From: Nonomuraea corallina
GTDB lineage: Bacteria; Actinomycetota; Actinomycetes; Streptosporangiales; Streptosporangiaceae
DNA: 56,154 nt
Direction: 5' to 3'
NCBI RefSeq assembly: GCF_027620315.1
Contig: NZ_JAPNNL010000026.1
Location: 1-56,154 of the forward strand
Position 1 is the first letter of the stretch; the number at the start of each line of letters is the position of its first letter. A program made the position numbers and the translations under genes. Below are positions 11,127 to 19,328 of the stretch, piece by piece. Under the pieces are notes generated by a model that saw only the letters and a program-made list of their open reading frames with translations, was not told where the DNA came from and ran no database searches.

Positions 11127-11848
11127 CGGTAGCCGTAGACGAGGTTCCCGCCCTTCTTGGTGGTGCCGGCCGCGCGCAGCCGCATGGTGGCCGGCACCTC
11201 CACCACCCGGAACCCCCGGGAGATCACCCCGATCAGCAGCTCCGACGACTGGTACTGCGGCTGCTTGAGCGTGACCGCCCCGGTCACCTCCGCGCGCATG
11301 GCCCGCAGGCCGAAGGAGGTGTCGGTGATCCGCTGCCCGGTGAAACGGCTGATCAGCCAGGCGAACACGTGCACGCCGAGGCGGCGGACCCGGTCGTGGG
11401 TCTCCTGCCGCCCGAGCACCCGCGAGCCGGTGGCGAAGTCGGCCCGCCCGTCGACGACCGGGGCGAGCACCCGCTCGATGTCGGCCGGATCGTACTGCCC
11501 GTCGGCGTCCGTCGTGACGATGTAACGAGCGCCGCTCTCGCGCGCCAGCCGGTAGCCGAGCCGCAGCGCCGCCCCCTGCCCGCGGTTGACCGGGACGTCG
11601 CAGACCATGGCCCCGGCCTTGCGCGCCTCGGCCGCGGTCCTGTCGGTGGCGCCGTCGACGACCACGACGGTCGCGGTCTCCAGGCCGTGGACGAGGGCGG
11701 GGATGCCGTTCACCGTCGCGCCGATGCTGCGCTCCTCGTCGTACGCGGCGATGACGATCGCGACGGGTGGCAGGTCGGAGCCGTACTGGGCGGTGAACTC
11801 CGCCACGGCGGCGGCGTCGATGTCCGGCGGCGTCTCCGCGCTCGTCAT
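11012..11848 (-). CDS. Family 2 glycosyltransferase (polyprenyl-phosphate sugar synthase-like)
   Basis: A 278-residue GT2 enzyme of the DPM1/polyprenyl-phosphate type. It has the nucleotide-sugar motif VAIVIAAYDEERSIG, VVVVDGATDRT and the DADGQYDP metal-binding DxD site. No C-terminal membrane helices are visible, unlike GtrB. It would load a sugar from a nucleotide onto a polyprenyl phosphate at the inner membrane face, and the adjacent GtrA would flip it. The start overlaps the epimerase stop as ATGA. The last 38 codons overlap the GtrA gene on the other strand. Confidence 0.88.
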   Translation of the reverse strand: MTSAETPPDIDAAAVAEFTAQYGSDLPPVAIVIAAYDEERSIGATVNGIPALVHGLETATVVVVDGATDRTAAEARKAGAMVCDVPVNRGQGAALRLGYRLARESGARYIVTTDADGQYDPADIERVLAPVVDGRADFATGSRVLGRQETHDRVRRLGVHVFAWLISRFTGQRITDTSFGLRAMRAEVTGAVTLKQPQYQSSELLIGVISRGFRVVEVPATMRLRAAGTTKKGGNLVYGYRYSRVVVGTWLRERRRPAPPSSPASARSSSEPVPAKTK

Positions 11849-12801
11849 GCGTCATCCTCCGTTGTGTCGCTCTTCGCCGCAGCCGATTCTGGCCGAGAAG
11901 GCGCGAAGTCCGGCCACACCGTGGCCATTCCTGAGGTCACATCGTGACGTGGCCGATATCCGATCGCCCGCGCCGCCGAGACGTCGAGCACGACGGCCGG
12001 CATCTCGCCCTGCTTCGCGGGCACGCGCTCGACCGGGATCGGCGCCCCGGTCACCTTCCGCGCGGCGTCGATCAGCTCGTTGACGCTCACCGACACGCCG
12101 GACCCGACGATCAGAGGACCGTCGTGGTCCACGCGCCAGGCGAGCAGGACGGCCTGGACCACGTCGTCGACATGGACGTAGTCGCGCAGCTGCCCCCCGT
12201 CCCCGTACACCTGGACCCCTCTACCCTCGGCGGCGGCTCTCATCAGCCTCGGGACGAAACTGTCCTTGCGCAGCATGCCCGGCCCGTAGACGTTGGCGAA
12301 CCGCAGCGCGACCGTGCGCATCCCGTAGACCCCGGAATAGGCGCTGAGCAGCATCTCCGCCGCGGCCTTGGTCGCGCCGTACGGGGTCAGCGGGCGCGGC
12401 GCCAGGCTCTCGGTGATGCGGGCGCCGCCCACGTCGCCGGTGACCGCGTTGGTCGACGCCAGCAGGAACCGCGGCACCGCCCGCTCCCTGGCGAGCTCCA
12501 GCAGCCCCGCCGTGGCCTCGACGTTGGTCGCGTACGTCCCCGCCGGGTCCTCCACCGACCGCAGCACCGACGTGACGGCGGCGAGATGGACCACCGCGTC
12601 CAGCCCGGCGGTCACCGCCCGCTCGCGCACCCCCGGATCGCGCAGGTCGCCCACGACGGACGTGACCCCGGGATCAGGGTGGGGGTGCAGGTCGGCCACG
12701 GTCACCTCGGCCCCTTCGCCGAGCAGCGCCGCCACCAGCCGCCTTCCGATGAACCCCGATCCGCCCGTCACGAGCACCCGGGCTCCGGTCACCTCCGGCA
12801 T
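11845..12801 (-). CDS. NAD-dependent sugar epimerase/dehydratase
   Basis: A 318-residue extended SDR enzyme of the UDP-glucose 4-epimerase/dTDP-glucose dehydratase group. NAD loop VTGGSGFIG is at 10-18, the active-site segment is LLASTNAV with YGATKAAAE (Y and K of the YxxxK pair), and substrate-binding RFANVYGPG follows. The ATG at 12801 is chosen; an in-frame ATG at 12846 adds 15 residues before the fold. It feeds nucleotide sugars to the GT2 gene with which it is translationally coupled. The exact sugar cannot be told. Confidence 0.87.
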   Translation of the reverse strand: MPEVTGARVLVTGGSGFIGRRLVAALLGEGAEVTVADLHPHPDPGVTSVVGDLRDPGVRERAVTAGLDAVVHLAAVTSVLRSVEDPAGTYATNVEATAGLLELARERAVPRFLLASTNAVTGDVGGARITESLAPRPLTPYGATKAAAEMLLSAYSGVYGMRTVALRFANVYGPGMLRKDSFVPRLMRAAAEGRGVQVYGDGGQLRDYVHVDDVVQAVLLAWRVDHDGPLIVGSGVSVSVNELIDAARKVTGAPIPVERVPAKQGEMPAVVLDVSAARAIGYRPRHDVTSGMATVWPDFAPSRPESAAAKSDTTEDDA

Positions 12802-12972
12802 CTCCTGGCATTCCTTTCCCTCGGGTCCCAGCGACGATACCGGCATCCGGAGCGCGGACCGGCCGTGCTCCCGGCCCGGGGCGGCCATTCTCAGCAAACC
12901 CTTGGACTCGGTGCGTAGGCTACGGTCTCTCTCGTCCTGGCGACCGACCGTGAGGCAGTTGGAGGAGTACGC

Positions 12973-14208
12973 GTGAGCCCAGCTCTGGTGGTGGGTCCTC
13001 CGCTGGTGGCCGGCCTGGTCCTCGCGCTGGTCGCGCAGCGGCGCGGCTGGTCGCCCCCGCTGTGGGCGGCGCTGGCCCTCGGAGCCGTGCTGCGCGTCAT
13101 CGCCATGGCGTGGGCCGCGCAGGACCCGGCCCAGCCGTACGACTTCGCCGTCGACTTCTCCGAGGCGGCCGACGAGGTGCTCGCCGGGCGCAACCCGACC
13201 ACCCACATGCGCGACGGCGGCTGGCACTTCCTGCCGTTCCTCGCCTACGTGCTCGCCGGGCAGAAGGAGCTGGGCGACCTGCTCGGGCTCTCCTGGAACG
13301 TGGCGGGGCGGATCGTCCCCGTCCTGGCCGACCTGGCGCTGATCCCGCTGGTGGCCAAGCTCGCCGGCGAGCGCGGGGCGCTGCGCGGCTTCCAGTACGC
13401 GTGCGTGCCGCTCGGCGTCATGGTCAGCGGCCTGCACGGCCAGTTCCCGCCGCTCACCCTGGCCTTCGGGGTGGCGGCCCTGGTCGCCGCCAGGGCCGGC
13501 CGGGCCCATTGGGCCGGGGTGCTCATGGGCCTGTCGGTGGCCTGCACCAACTGGTCCGTCCTGCTGGTGCCCGGCGTCGTGCTCGCCGTCGCCGGGACGC
13601 GCCGCCTGGTGGTGCTCGGCTGGACCGCGGCCGTCCCCGGGCTCTGGCTGCTCAGCAGCTCGGTGTTCCTCGACACCCCGGTCACCGGGCTGGTCGACCT
13701 GGCCAGGGCCATCATGTCGACGCGCCCGGTGGTGGGCGACTGGGGCTGGACCGCCCTGGTGACGGGCGGCGACCAGACGGTGTCGGCCGGCCTCGGCCGG
13801 ATCGGCACGCTCGTGCTGGTCGCCGGGCTGCTCGCGGCCGCGTGGTGGTGGCGCAAGGCCGATCCGATCGACCTCACGCTGGTCCTGCTGCTCGTCTTCC
13901 TCGTCCTGACGTACCGGCTCGGCGCCCAGTACCTGCTGTGGCCGGTGCCCTACCTGCTCGCCCGCCCCCGCCGCCTCACATGGCCGGCGATCACCGCCGC
14001 CAGTGCCTGGGCCGCGGCGGGCTACCTGCGTGTCCAGCCGTTCACCGGGATGGGGTGGTGGCAGTTCCACGGCGTGTGGGCGCTGTCCTCCTTCCTGGTC
14101 ATCCCCTTCCTGATCGCCGCCCTGCCGCCCAGGAACGCGGCGCGCCCCGCCGAGGACGAGCGCGCCGCCGAGCCGGTACGGGAGACCAGGGCGCAATCAG
14201 AGCCGTAG
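12973..14208 (+). CDS. Multi-pass membrane protein, probable GT-C glycosyltransferase
   Basis: A 411-residue polytopic protein with about ten hydrophobic segments. It has an acidic first extracytoplasmic loop with [15 protein letters not shown] and a GLHGQFPPL loop, resembling ALG6/ALG8-like and GT87-like enzymes that use polyprenyl-phosphate sugars outside the membrane. GGAGGAG five bases before the GTG sets the start. It is divergent from the epimerase across a 171-base gap and its 3' end overlaps the ABC-F gene by 12 bases. The GT-C assignment is inferred from topology and context; a different membrane function is possible. Confidence 0.65.
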   Translation: MSPALVVGPPLVAGLVLALVAQRRGWSPPLWAALALGAVLRVIAMAWAAQDPAQPYDFAVDFSEAADEVLAGRNPTTHMRDGGWHFLPFLAYVLAGQKELGDLLGLSWNVAGRIVPVLADLALIPLVAKLAGERGALRGFQYACVPLGVMVSGLHGQFPPLTLAFGVAALVAARAGRAHWAGVLMGLSVACTNWSVLLVPGVVLAVAGTRRLVVLGWTAAVPGLWLLSSSVFLDTPVTGLVDLARAIMSTRPVVGDWGWTALVTGGDQTVSAGLGRIGTLVLVAGLLAAAWWWRKADPIDLTLVLLLVFLVLTYRLGAQYLLWPVPYLLARPRRLTWPAITAASAWAAAGYLRVQPFTGMGWWQFHGVWALSSFLVIPFLIAALPPRNAARPAEDERAAEPVRETRAQSEP

Positions 14209-15816
14209 CCGCGGCCAGCCCTCGGTGTCCCGCAGCAGCTGCCGGTCGTGGGTGGCCAGGACCACCGCCGCGGCGGTCGCGCCCAGCGCCTCGGTCAGCT
14301 CCTCGACCAGGGTCATCGACAGATGGTTGGTCGGCTCGTCCATGAGCACGACATGCGGGCGCGCGGCCAGCATGACGGCCAGGTCGAGCCGCCGCCGCTG
14401 GCCGACCGACAGCTCCGTCACCGGCCGCCGGGCGGCCTCCGCGGGCAGCAGGCCGAGCTGGGAGAGACCGACCTGCTCGGACTCCTTCAGCGCGCCCGAG
14501 GTGACGAGCCTGCCGATCGCGGCCTCGTACACCTCCACGGCCCGCCGCCGGGACGGCGGGGGCGACTCCTGGGTGAGCAGGCCGATCCGCGCGCTCCGAT
14601 GGCGCTGCACGGAGCCCGTGGCGGGGGCCAGTGCCCCGGCGAGCACGCCGATCAGGGTGGACTTGCCCGAGCCGTTGGCCCCCGTCACCACCAGGCGGTC
14701 GCCGGAGCGCAGCAGCACCGAGCAGGGCACGTCGATCCTGCCGGGCACGGTGACCTCGTCGGCGCGCAGCAGCACCGCCCCCGGCATGGACCCCAGCCGT
14801 GGGGGCTGGAAGCGCAGCGGCGGCGGGGGGACGTCGAGGACGTGCGCCTCCAGGTCCTCCTGACGCCGGTGGACGGCGCGCACCAGGGCGGGCGCCCGGG
14901 TCGCGCGGGTGTGCTTGCCCGTGCCCTTCTCCGGTCGCCACCCGGTGGTCAGCCGGTTCTGGGCGGCGGACAGGTCCTGCGCGAGGCGCCGGCGCTCGGC
15001 CAGCTGGTCGCGGTGGGCGGTCTCCCACCGCTCCCGCTCGGCGCGGCTGCCCTCCCGGTAGCCGGCGTAGCCGCCGCCGTACACGCGGGGGCGGCCGTCG
15101 CTGGTCGGGTCCAGGTCGAGGACCGCGGTGACGACGTCCGCCAGGAGCGCCCGGTCGTGGCTGACCAGGACCACGCCGCCCGGGTAGGCCCGCAGCCGGT
15201 CGGTCAGGTGGTCCAGGCCGCCGGCGTCGAGGTGGTTGGTCGGCTCGTCCAGGAGCAGCAGGTCGTAGCCGGCGCCCAGCAGACAGGCCAGCCGGATCCG
15301 GTAGCGCTGGCCGACGGACAGGCCGGCCAGCGGGCGGTCCCGGTCGTGCGTCGCGCCGAGCGCGTCGAGGGAGATGTCGACCCGGCGGCCGGCGTCCCAG
15401 GCGTCGATGGACTCGGCGGCCGACAGCGCGGCCGCGTACTCCTCGTCCGCGCCGGGGCGTCCCTCGACGAGCGCGAGCGTCGCGGACTCCAGCGCTTCCA
15501 GCACGGCGCGCACCTGGGCCAGTTCGAGGTCGATCAGGTCGCCGACCGTGCGACCGTCGCCGGCCGGGATCACCTGGTCGGCGACGCCGATGGTGCCGGC
15601 CCGGCGCACCGTGCCGGAGTCGGGGTCGAGGGAGCCGGCGAGCACGCGCAGCAGCGTGGTCTTGCCCCGGCCGTTCTCGCCCACCACCCCCAGCCGGTCA
15701 CCGCGTGAGACGGTCAGGTCGACGCCGTTCAGGACCGCCCGGCCACCGCGGGCGAGGTGCAGCTCGGTGGCGTTGAGATGGGCCCGGGCGTGAGCCGGCA
15801 GAGCACTCGTGGACAT
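14197..15816 (-). CDS. ABC-F family ATPase (antibiotic-resistance/ribosome-protection type)
   Basis: A 539-residue soluble protein with two ATPase domains and no membrane segment. Walker A motifs are GENGRGKTT (46-54) and GANGSGKST (about 380). Both signatures read LSVGQ and both Walker B motifs lead into DEPTNHL, a hallmark of ABC-F proteins. The linker between domains is arginine/lysine rich (about residues 270-330) and would reach the ribosomal exit site or peptidyl-transferase centre. Such actinomycete genes protect against lincosamides, macrolides, streptogramins or pleuromutilins. The upstream leader codes a seven-residue peptide and can form competing hairpins, consistent with drug-induced attenuation control. 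Confidence 0.9.
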   Translation of the reverse strand: MSTSALPAHARAHLNATELHLARGGRAVLNGVDLTVSRGDRLGVVGENGRGKTTLLRVLAGSLDPDSGTVRRAGTIGVADQVIPAGDGRTVGDLIDLELAQVRAVLEALESATLALVEGRPGADEEYAAALSAAESIDAWDAGRRVDISLDALGATHDRDRPLAGLSVGQRYRIRLACLLGAGYDLLLLDEPTNHLDAGGLDHLTDRLRAYPGGVVLVSHDRALLADVVTAVLDLDPTSDGRPRVYGGGYAGYREGSRAERERWETAHRDQLAERRRLAQDLSAAQNRLTTGWRPEKGTGKHTRATRAPALVRAVHRRQEDLEAHVLDVPPPPLRFQPPRLGSMPGAVLLRADEVTVPGRIDVPCSVLLRSGDRLVVTGANGSGKSTLIGVLAGALAPATGSVQRHRSARIGLLTQESPPPSRRRAVEVYEAAIGRLVTSGALKESEQVGLSQLGLLPAEAARRPVTELSVGQRRRLDLAVMLAARPHVVLMDEPTNHLSMTLVEELTEALGATAAAVVLATHDRQLLRDTEGWPRLRL

Positions 15817-15826
15817 GCTTCCTCCA

Positions 15827-15899
15827 CGGGGCGGCGCATCGCGCGCCCCGCTGACAAGGGATGGACGACGACGGAGGACCCGGCCGGGTCAGCGGCCGG
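15827..15899 (-). promoter_or_regulatory. putative ribosome-mediated attenuator of the ABC-F gene
   Basis: Between the leader peptide and the ABC-F start the transcript can form two hairpins. Hairpin A uses 15880-15886 with 15893-15899 (7 bp, 6-base loop). Hairpin B uses 15827-15833 with 15844-15850 (CGGGGCG/CGCCCCG) and lies directly before the GGAGGAAG ribosome site. Eight bases within A (15888-15895, read CCGCTGAC) are perfectly complementary to 15848-15855 (GTCAGCGG) at the foot of B, so A and B compete with an alternative pairing. This is the layout of an attenuator controlled by ribosome stalling on the leader. Confidence 0.6.
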
Positions 15900-15910
15900 T
15901 GGCGTCGCCA

Positions 15911-15934
15911 TCAGAGGAAGTAGAGGTACTGCAC
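15911..15934 (-). CDS. 7-residue leader peptide MQYLYFL of the ABC-F gene
   Basis: A complete tiny frame, GTG then six codons then TGA, encoding MQYLYFL. A TAGGGT -10 element lies at 15941-15946, so transcription should begin at or next to the GTG and the leader would be translated leaderlessly. The peptide is rich in aromatic residues, as in drug-sensing stalling peptides upstream of resistance genes. It ends 11 bases before hairpin A. Function is inferred from position and composition. Confidence 0.6.
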   Translation of the reverse strand: MQYLYFL

Positions 15935-15940
15935 GCCACG

Positions 15941-15978
15941 ACCCTAACAAAGGGCCCAGGCGTCCCCCCAGAGGTTTT
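15941..15978 (-). promoter_or_regulatory. putative promoter of ABC-F leader transcript
   Basis: TAGGGT (15946 down to 15941) fits an actinobacterial -10 (TANNNT). The -35 position is G-only and poor, but an AAAA run (15978-15975) lies just upstream of it. A weak -35 with an upstream AT-rich patch is the layout known for WblC/WhiB7-activated resistance promoters. This is suggestive only. Confidence 0.4.
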
Positions 15979-15998
15979 CCGGCCGGGACGCTTCGCGG

Positions 15999-16745
15999 TC
16001 AGCCGGGAAGGCGGTAGACCGACACGTGGGACGGCGAGTCGGCGGTGAACTCGGTCCCGGCCCAGTCGGCGTGCCTGCTCTCCAGCTCGAACCCGGCCAG
16101 CTGCGCCATGAGGTCCAGCTCGGCCGGCCAGACGTACCGGTGCGGGCTGCGCCACAGCCGGGCCCGCGTGTCGTCGCCGAACCGGAAGTGGTGCGAGACG
16201 ACGTGCTGGCGCAGCACGTCGTAGGTGTCGAGGCCGATGTAGCCGGGCTCGCACTGCCAGACCGTGGCCTGCTTCCCGGGTGGGAGACTGCGCAGTTCGG
16301 GCACCCACAGCTCGATCACGAACCGGCCGCCGGGGCCGAGGTGACGGGCGGCGTTGCGGAAGCACGCGACCTGCTCCGCCTGCGTGAGCAGGTTGGAGAT
16401 CGTGTTGTAGACGAGGTAGACCAGCGTGTACGTCCCCGGCGCGACGGCCGACGCCATGTCGCCTTCGACGACCGGGATCGTCGCCTCGTCCGCCTTCGTC
16501 CGCAACTGGTCGATCATCGGGCGGGACAGCTCGATGCCGGTGACGCCCACTCCCCGCTGGGCGAGCGGCACGGCCACCCGGCCGGTTCCGACGGCGAACT
16601 CGAGCGCCCGGCCGCCGTTCGCCAGCTCGGCGAGGCGGGCCACGGCCGGGTCCAGGACCTCGGGGGCGAACATGCCGGCGCCCGGCGTGTCGTAGCCCCG
16701 GGCGGCCTCGGCGTCCCAGATGTCCTGTTGTGGCATACCGGCCAT
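15999..16745 (-). CDS. Class I SAM-dependent methyltransferase
   Basis: A 248-residue methyltransferase with motif I ALEFAVGTGRVAVPLA (first Gly of the usual GxGxG replaced by Ala, giving AVGTG), acidic VTGIELS and post-motif LVYLVYNTISNLL, the Methyltransf_25 type. The segment AARHLGPGGRFVIELW is motif III. The C-terminal half is a beta-rich lid that probably recognises a small molecule. It lies alone between the ABC-F leader and the oxidoreductase gene, all on the minus strand; co-regulation is not evident. Substrate unknown. The first ATG is used; a second Met three residues later is possible. Confidence 0.82.
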   Translation of the reverse strand: MAGMPQQDIWDAEAARGYDTPGAGMFAPEVLDPAVARLAELANGGRALEFAVGTGRVAVPLAQRGVGVTGIELSRPMIDQLRTKADEATIPVVEGDMASAVAPGTYTLVYLVYNTISNLLTQAEQVACFRNAARHLGPGGRFVIELWVPELRSLPPGKQATVWQCEPGYIGLDTYDVLRQHVVSHHFRFGDDTRARLWRSPHRYVWPAELDLMAQLAGFELESRHADWAGTEFTADSPSHVSVYRLPG

Positions 16746-16832
16746 GATCGTGACCTGCGCCGGGGGTGTCGAACGGTTTTCCCTGGGCGACCGGCTCCGC
16801 CCTCCGGGGAGGCGCGGGAAGGCCGCCGGCCG

Positions 16833-17579
16833 TCACGCGGACGTCACCCGCTCGGCGAGGAACTCCTCCCACGTGCGCCTGCCCCGCTCCGCACCCTCCA
16901 GCGCCAGGTTGTCGCCCGCCCGGTAGGCGCGCCCCGCCCTGCCCGGCATCCTGACCGGCAGCATCGGCCGCCGCCCGCCCCGCGCCTCCAGGTAGCCGCG
17001 CACCAGCTCGCGCATCCCGTACACCTTCGGCCCGGCGAGGTCCGGCGCCAGGCCGGAGGGCGCCCCGAGGGTCAGGTCCACGAGGCGGGCGGCCACGTCG
17101 CGGGCGTCCACCGGCTCGAACCGCAGCCCGCCGGGGACCGGCACCACCGGGAGCCTGGCGAGCTGCGTCACCGCCTTGAGCACCAGGTCGTGGAACTGCG
17201 CGGCGCGCAGCATCGTCCAGGGCACGCCCGAGTCCATCACGGCCCGCTCGGCGTCGCGCTGGTAGCGGAACCAGGCCAGCGGCACGCGGTCCGCGCCGAT
17301 CACCGAGATGTGCGCCAGGTGCCGGACCCCGGCGCGGGCGGCGGCCGCGGTCAGGTTGCGGGCCGCCACGTCGTCGTCCTTCGGGCCGCCCGCCAGGTGC
17401 AGGACGGTCTCGGCGCCGTCCACGGCCGGCTGGAGGCCGTCGCCGGTGAGCAGGTCGGCGGTGACGTCACCACCCCGCCGGGCCAGGACGCGCACCTCGT
17501 GCCCGGCGGAGCGCAGCAGCGGTACGACGATCCTGCCGAGGGTCCCGGTGCCGCCGGTGACCAGAATGAGGGATGCCAT
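16833..17579 (-). CDS. NmrA/SDR-type NAD(P)H-binding oxidoreductase, ECF41 partner
   Basis: A 248-residue atypical SDR protein with N-terminal VTGGTGTLGR (NADP loop, residues 7-16) and no YxxxK catalytic pair, as in NmrA-like proteins. It is divergent from an ECF41-type sigma factor, the standard genomic partnership in which the neighbour is a carboxymuconolactone decarboxylase, oxidoreductase or epimerase and the sole clear target. A TGTCACA element at 17647-17641 and CGTC at 17621-17618, just upstream of the ATG, match that sigma promoter. The ATG at 17579 begins the Rossmann strand; the 23 codons upstream in frame read through the promoter and are not coding. Confidence 0.87.
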   Translation of the reverse strand: MASLILVTGGTGTLGRIVVPLLRSAGHEVRVLARRGGDVTADLLTGDGLQPAVDGAETVLHLAGGPKDDDVAARNLTAAAARAGVRHLAHISVIGADRVPLAWFRYQRDAERAVMDSGVPWTMLRAAQFHDLVLKAVTQLARLPVVPVPGGLRFEPVDARDVAARLVDLTLGAPSGLAPDLAGPKVYGMRELVRGYLEARGGRRPMLPVRMPGRAGRAYRAGDNLALEGAERGRRTWEEFLAERVTSA

Positions 17580-17617
17580 GGTGTGCTCCACAGTCGTCGA
17601 TCGAGTGGGTCTGCCTG

Positions 17618-17647
17618 GACGACACCCCGCGGGGAAGGAATGTGACA
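17618..17647 (-). promoter_or_regulatory. ECF41-type promoter of the oxidoreductase gene
   Basis: On the minus strand TGTCACA (17647-17641) is followed after 19 bases by CGTC (17621-17618). These are the -35 and -10 sequences known for ECF41 sigma factors. The site is about 40 bases upstream of the oxidoreductase ATG, which has a TGTGGAG ribosome site. The -35 box also overlaps the translation start region of sigJ on the other strand. Confidence 0.65.
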
Positions 17648-17649
17648 CG

Positions 17650-18555
17650 GTGGACGAACGCGATGCGATGACGCAGCGGTTCGAGGAGGAACGCGGCCGC
17701 CTGCGGGCGGTCGCCTACCGGATGCTCGGCTCGGTGAGCGAGGCCGAGGACGCGCTCCAGGAAGCCTGGCTGCGGGCGGGCCGCGCCGGCACCGGCGACG
17801 TGGCGAACCTGGGGGCGTGGCTGACGACCGTGGTGGCCCGGGTGTGCCTGAACACCCTGCGCTCGCGACAGCGCCGGGACGAGCAGCCGCTGGACGGCCG
17901 CGTCCCGGATCCGATCATCAGCCCGGAGTCCGGCCTGGACCCCGAGCACGAGGCGGTGCTGGCGGACTCGGTCGGGCTGGCACTGCAGGTGGTGCTGGAG
18001 ACCCTCTCGCCGGCCGAGCGGCTGGCGTTCGTGCTGCACGACCTGTTCGCGGTGCCGTTCGAGGAGATCGCGCCGCTGCTCGACCGGTCGCCGGCGGCGG
18101 TGCGTCAGCTCGCCAGCCGGGCCCGCCGCAGGGTGCGCGGGCAGGCCCCGGCGCCGGACCCGGACCCGGCCCGCCAGCGCGCCGTGGTGAACGCGTTCTT
18201 CGCCGCCGCCCGTGACGGTGACTTCGACGGGCTCGTCTCCGTGCTCGACCCGGAGGTCGTGCTGCGGTCCGACGGAGGGGTGGCGCGGGACCGCCACACG
18301 GTCGTGCTCAGAGGCGCGAGGACGGTGGCGGGGGAGGCGGTCACGTTCGGGCGGCTCTCGCCGTTCGCCCGGCCGGTGCTCGTCAACGGTACGGCCGGCG
18401 TGGTGGTCGTGGCGAAGGGCCGGGCGCTGTCCGTCATGGCGTTCACCGTCACGGACGGCAGGATCGCGTCCATCGACGTGATCGCCGACCCGGCCCGCCT
18501 GGAACGGCTGGTCCCCCCGCCTCACGGACCCGCCATCGACGCCTGGATGAGGTGA
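17650..18555 (+). CDS. sigJ: ECF41-family RNA polymerase sigma factor (SigJ-like)
   Basis: A 301-residue sigma factor. Region 2 (about residues 10-75) has RLRAVAYRMLGSVSEAEDALQEAWLR; region 4 (about 105-165) has LSPAERLAFVLHDLFAVPFEEIA. A SnoaL-like C-terminal domain (about 180-295) starts VVNAFFAAARDGDFDGLVSVLDPEVVL, contains DGG at the place of the DGGGK motif, and ends ADPARLERL at the place of NPDKL. In ECF41 proteins this domain replaces a separate anti-sigma factor. GTG at 17650 is preferred, with GGAAGGA about 11 bases upstream; an ATG at 17668 is an alternative. The divergent oxidoreductase is its probable target. Confidence 0.9.
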   Translation: MDERDAMTQRFEEERGRLRAVAYRMLGSVSEAEDALQEAWLRAGRAGTGDVANLGAWLTTVVARVCLNTLRSRQRRDEQPLDGRVPDPIISPESGLDPEHEAVLADSVGLALQVVLETLSPAERLAFVLHDLFAVPFEEIAPLLDRSPAAVRQLASRARRRVRGQAPAPDPDPARQRAVVNAFFAAARDGDFDGLVSVLDPEVVLRSDGGVARDRHTVVLRGARTVAGEAVTFGRLSPFARPVLVNGTAGVVVVAKGRALSVMAFTVTDGRIASIDVIADPARLERLVPPPHGPAIDAWMR

Positions 18556-18722
18556 GGCTAAGCCCGCTGTTCGTCAGACGCCCCTCCGCACATACCGCTC
18601 TGATCGCGACCGCCCTGATGATCGCCGCCTGTGGTGGCAGGCCCGAGAGCGAGCCCGCCGCCGGCGGCGACAAGAAATCAACAGCGGCCGCAGATGACGA
18701 GCGGGCTCACTTGGACAGGTAG
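18552..18722 (+). CDS. small putative lipoprotein coupled to sigJ
   Basis: A 56-residue frame whose GTG overlaps the sigJ stop as GTGA. It has a basic start (MRLSPLFVRRP), a hydrophobic stretch and a lipobox at about residue 27 (MIAAC), then a Gly/Glu/Lys/Ala linker and a charged end, as at the start of a normal lipoprotein. Nothing follows the linker, so it is either a genuine small lipoprotein or the remnant of a longer one. The last 16 bases overlap the antisense secreted-protein gene. No homologue recognised. Confidence 0.45.
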   Translation: MRLSPLFVRRPSAHTALIATALMIAACGGRPESEPAAGGDKKSTAAADDERAHLDR

Positions 18723-19183
18723 AGGGTCTTCCAGGTGCCGGCGTACAGGCAGACGTCGGACGGCCGGCTCCGCTTGCCCTCGGCGCAGACCTTGAGCTCG
18801 ACCTGGTAGACGTCGTGGTCGGTGAACGCGAACTTCTTGGCCGTCCGGTAGGTGCAGTCGCGGACGCTGCGGTGCTTGAACGGCAGCTGGTTCCCGTCCC
18901 GGTAGGTGATGCGGAACACGGCCCAGCCGCAGACCTTGGACGAGGCGGCGTAGTCGTAGACCTTGCCGGTGATCTTCACGGAGTCGGCGGTGGGGAGGTC
19001 GGCGTGGTCCTCGCCCGTGGCCGTCAGCGTGCCGACGGCCTTCGCCTTCTGGCCGGGAGCGTAGCGGGGACCCCACGGCGAGGACGCCTCGGCGGTGGCG
19101 GTCGCGGCCTGGGCGGCGGGGGCGATCAGGAGCATGGCGCCTGCGGCGAGGGCGAGAGCGGCGACGGGGCGGGAGAGCGACAT
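18707..19183 (-). CDS. secreted hypothetical protein with four cysteines
   Basis: A 158-residue protein. The signal peptide (MSLSRPVAALALAAGAMLLI) ends at AQA, with cleavage near residue 27. The mature domain is beta-rich by its alternation and has four Cys (KVCGW, RDCTY, LKVCAEG, SDVCLY) that can form two disulfides outside the cell. I do not recognise a family. It is divergent from the next secreted-protein gene across 145 bases. The frame is open well upstream of the ATG, but the signal peptide and GGAACC-flanked GAAAGGAAC ribosome site support this start. Confidence 0.7.
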   Translation of the reverse strand: MSLSRPVAALALAAGAMLLIAPAAQAATATAEASSPWGPRYAPGQKAKAVGTLTATGEDHADLPTADSVKITGKVYDYAASSKVCGWAVFRITYRDGNQLPFKHRSVRDCTYRTAKKFAFTDHDVYQVELKVCAEGKRSRPSDVCLYAGTWKTLYLSK

Positions 19184-19328
19184 CGGGGGGTTCCTTTCGG
19201 GAGGTGTTGCATGCACTGTCCGTCGCACCGCTTGCAGGCCCCTTGCCGTGTGGAATATGCCGCTTTCAACGCTCTTGCTCGTGCAGGGGCCGCGATCAGA
19301 TGGTGACAAACTCCGATAACGTCGGCGC

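Noticed and set aside
14962..15400. possible second resistance gene antisense to ABC-F
   Set aside because: No coherent protein; shadow frame with low-complexity Arg/Gly.
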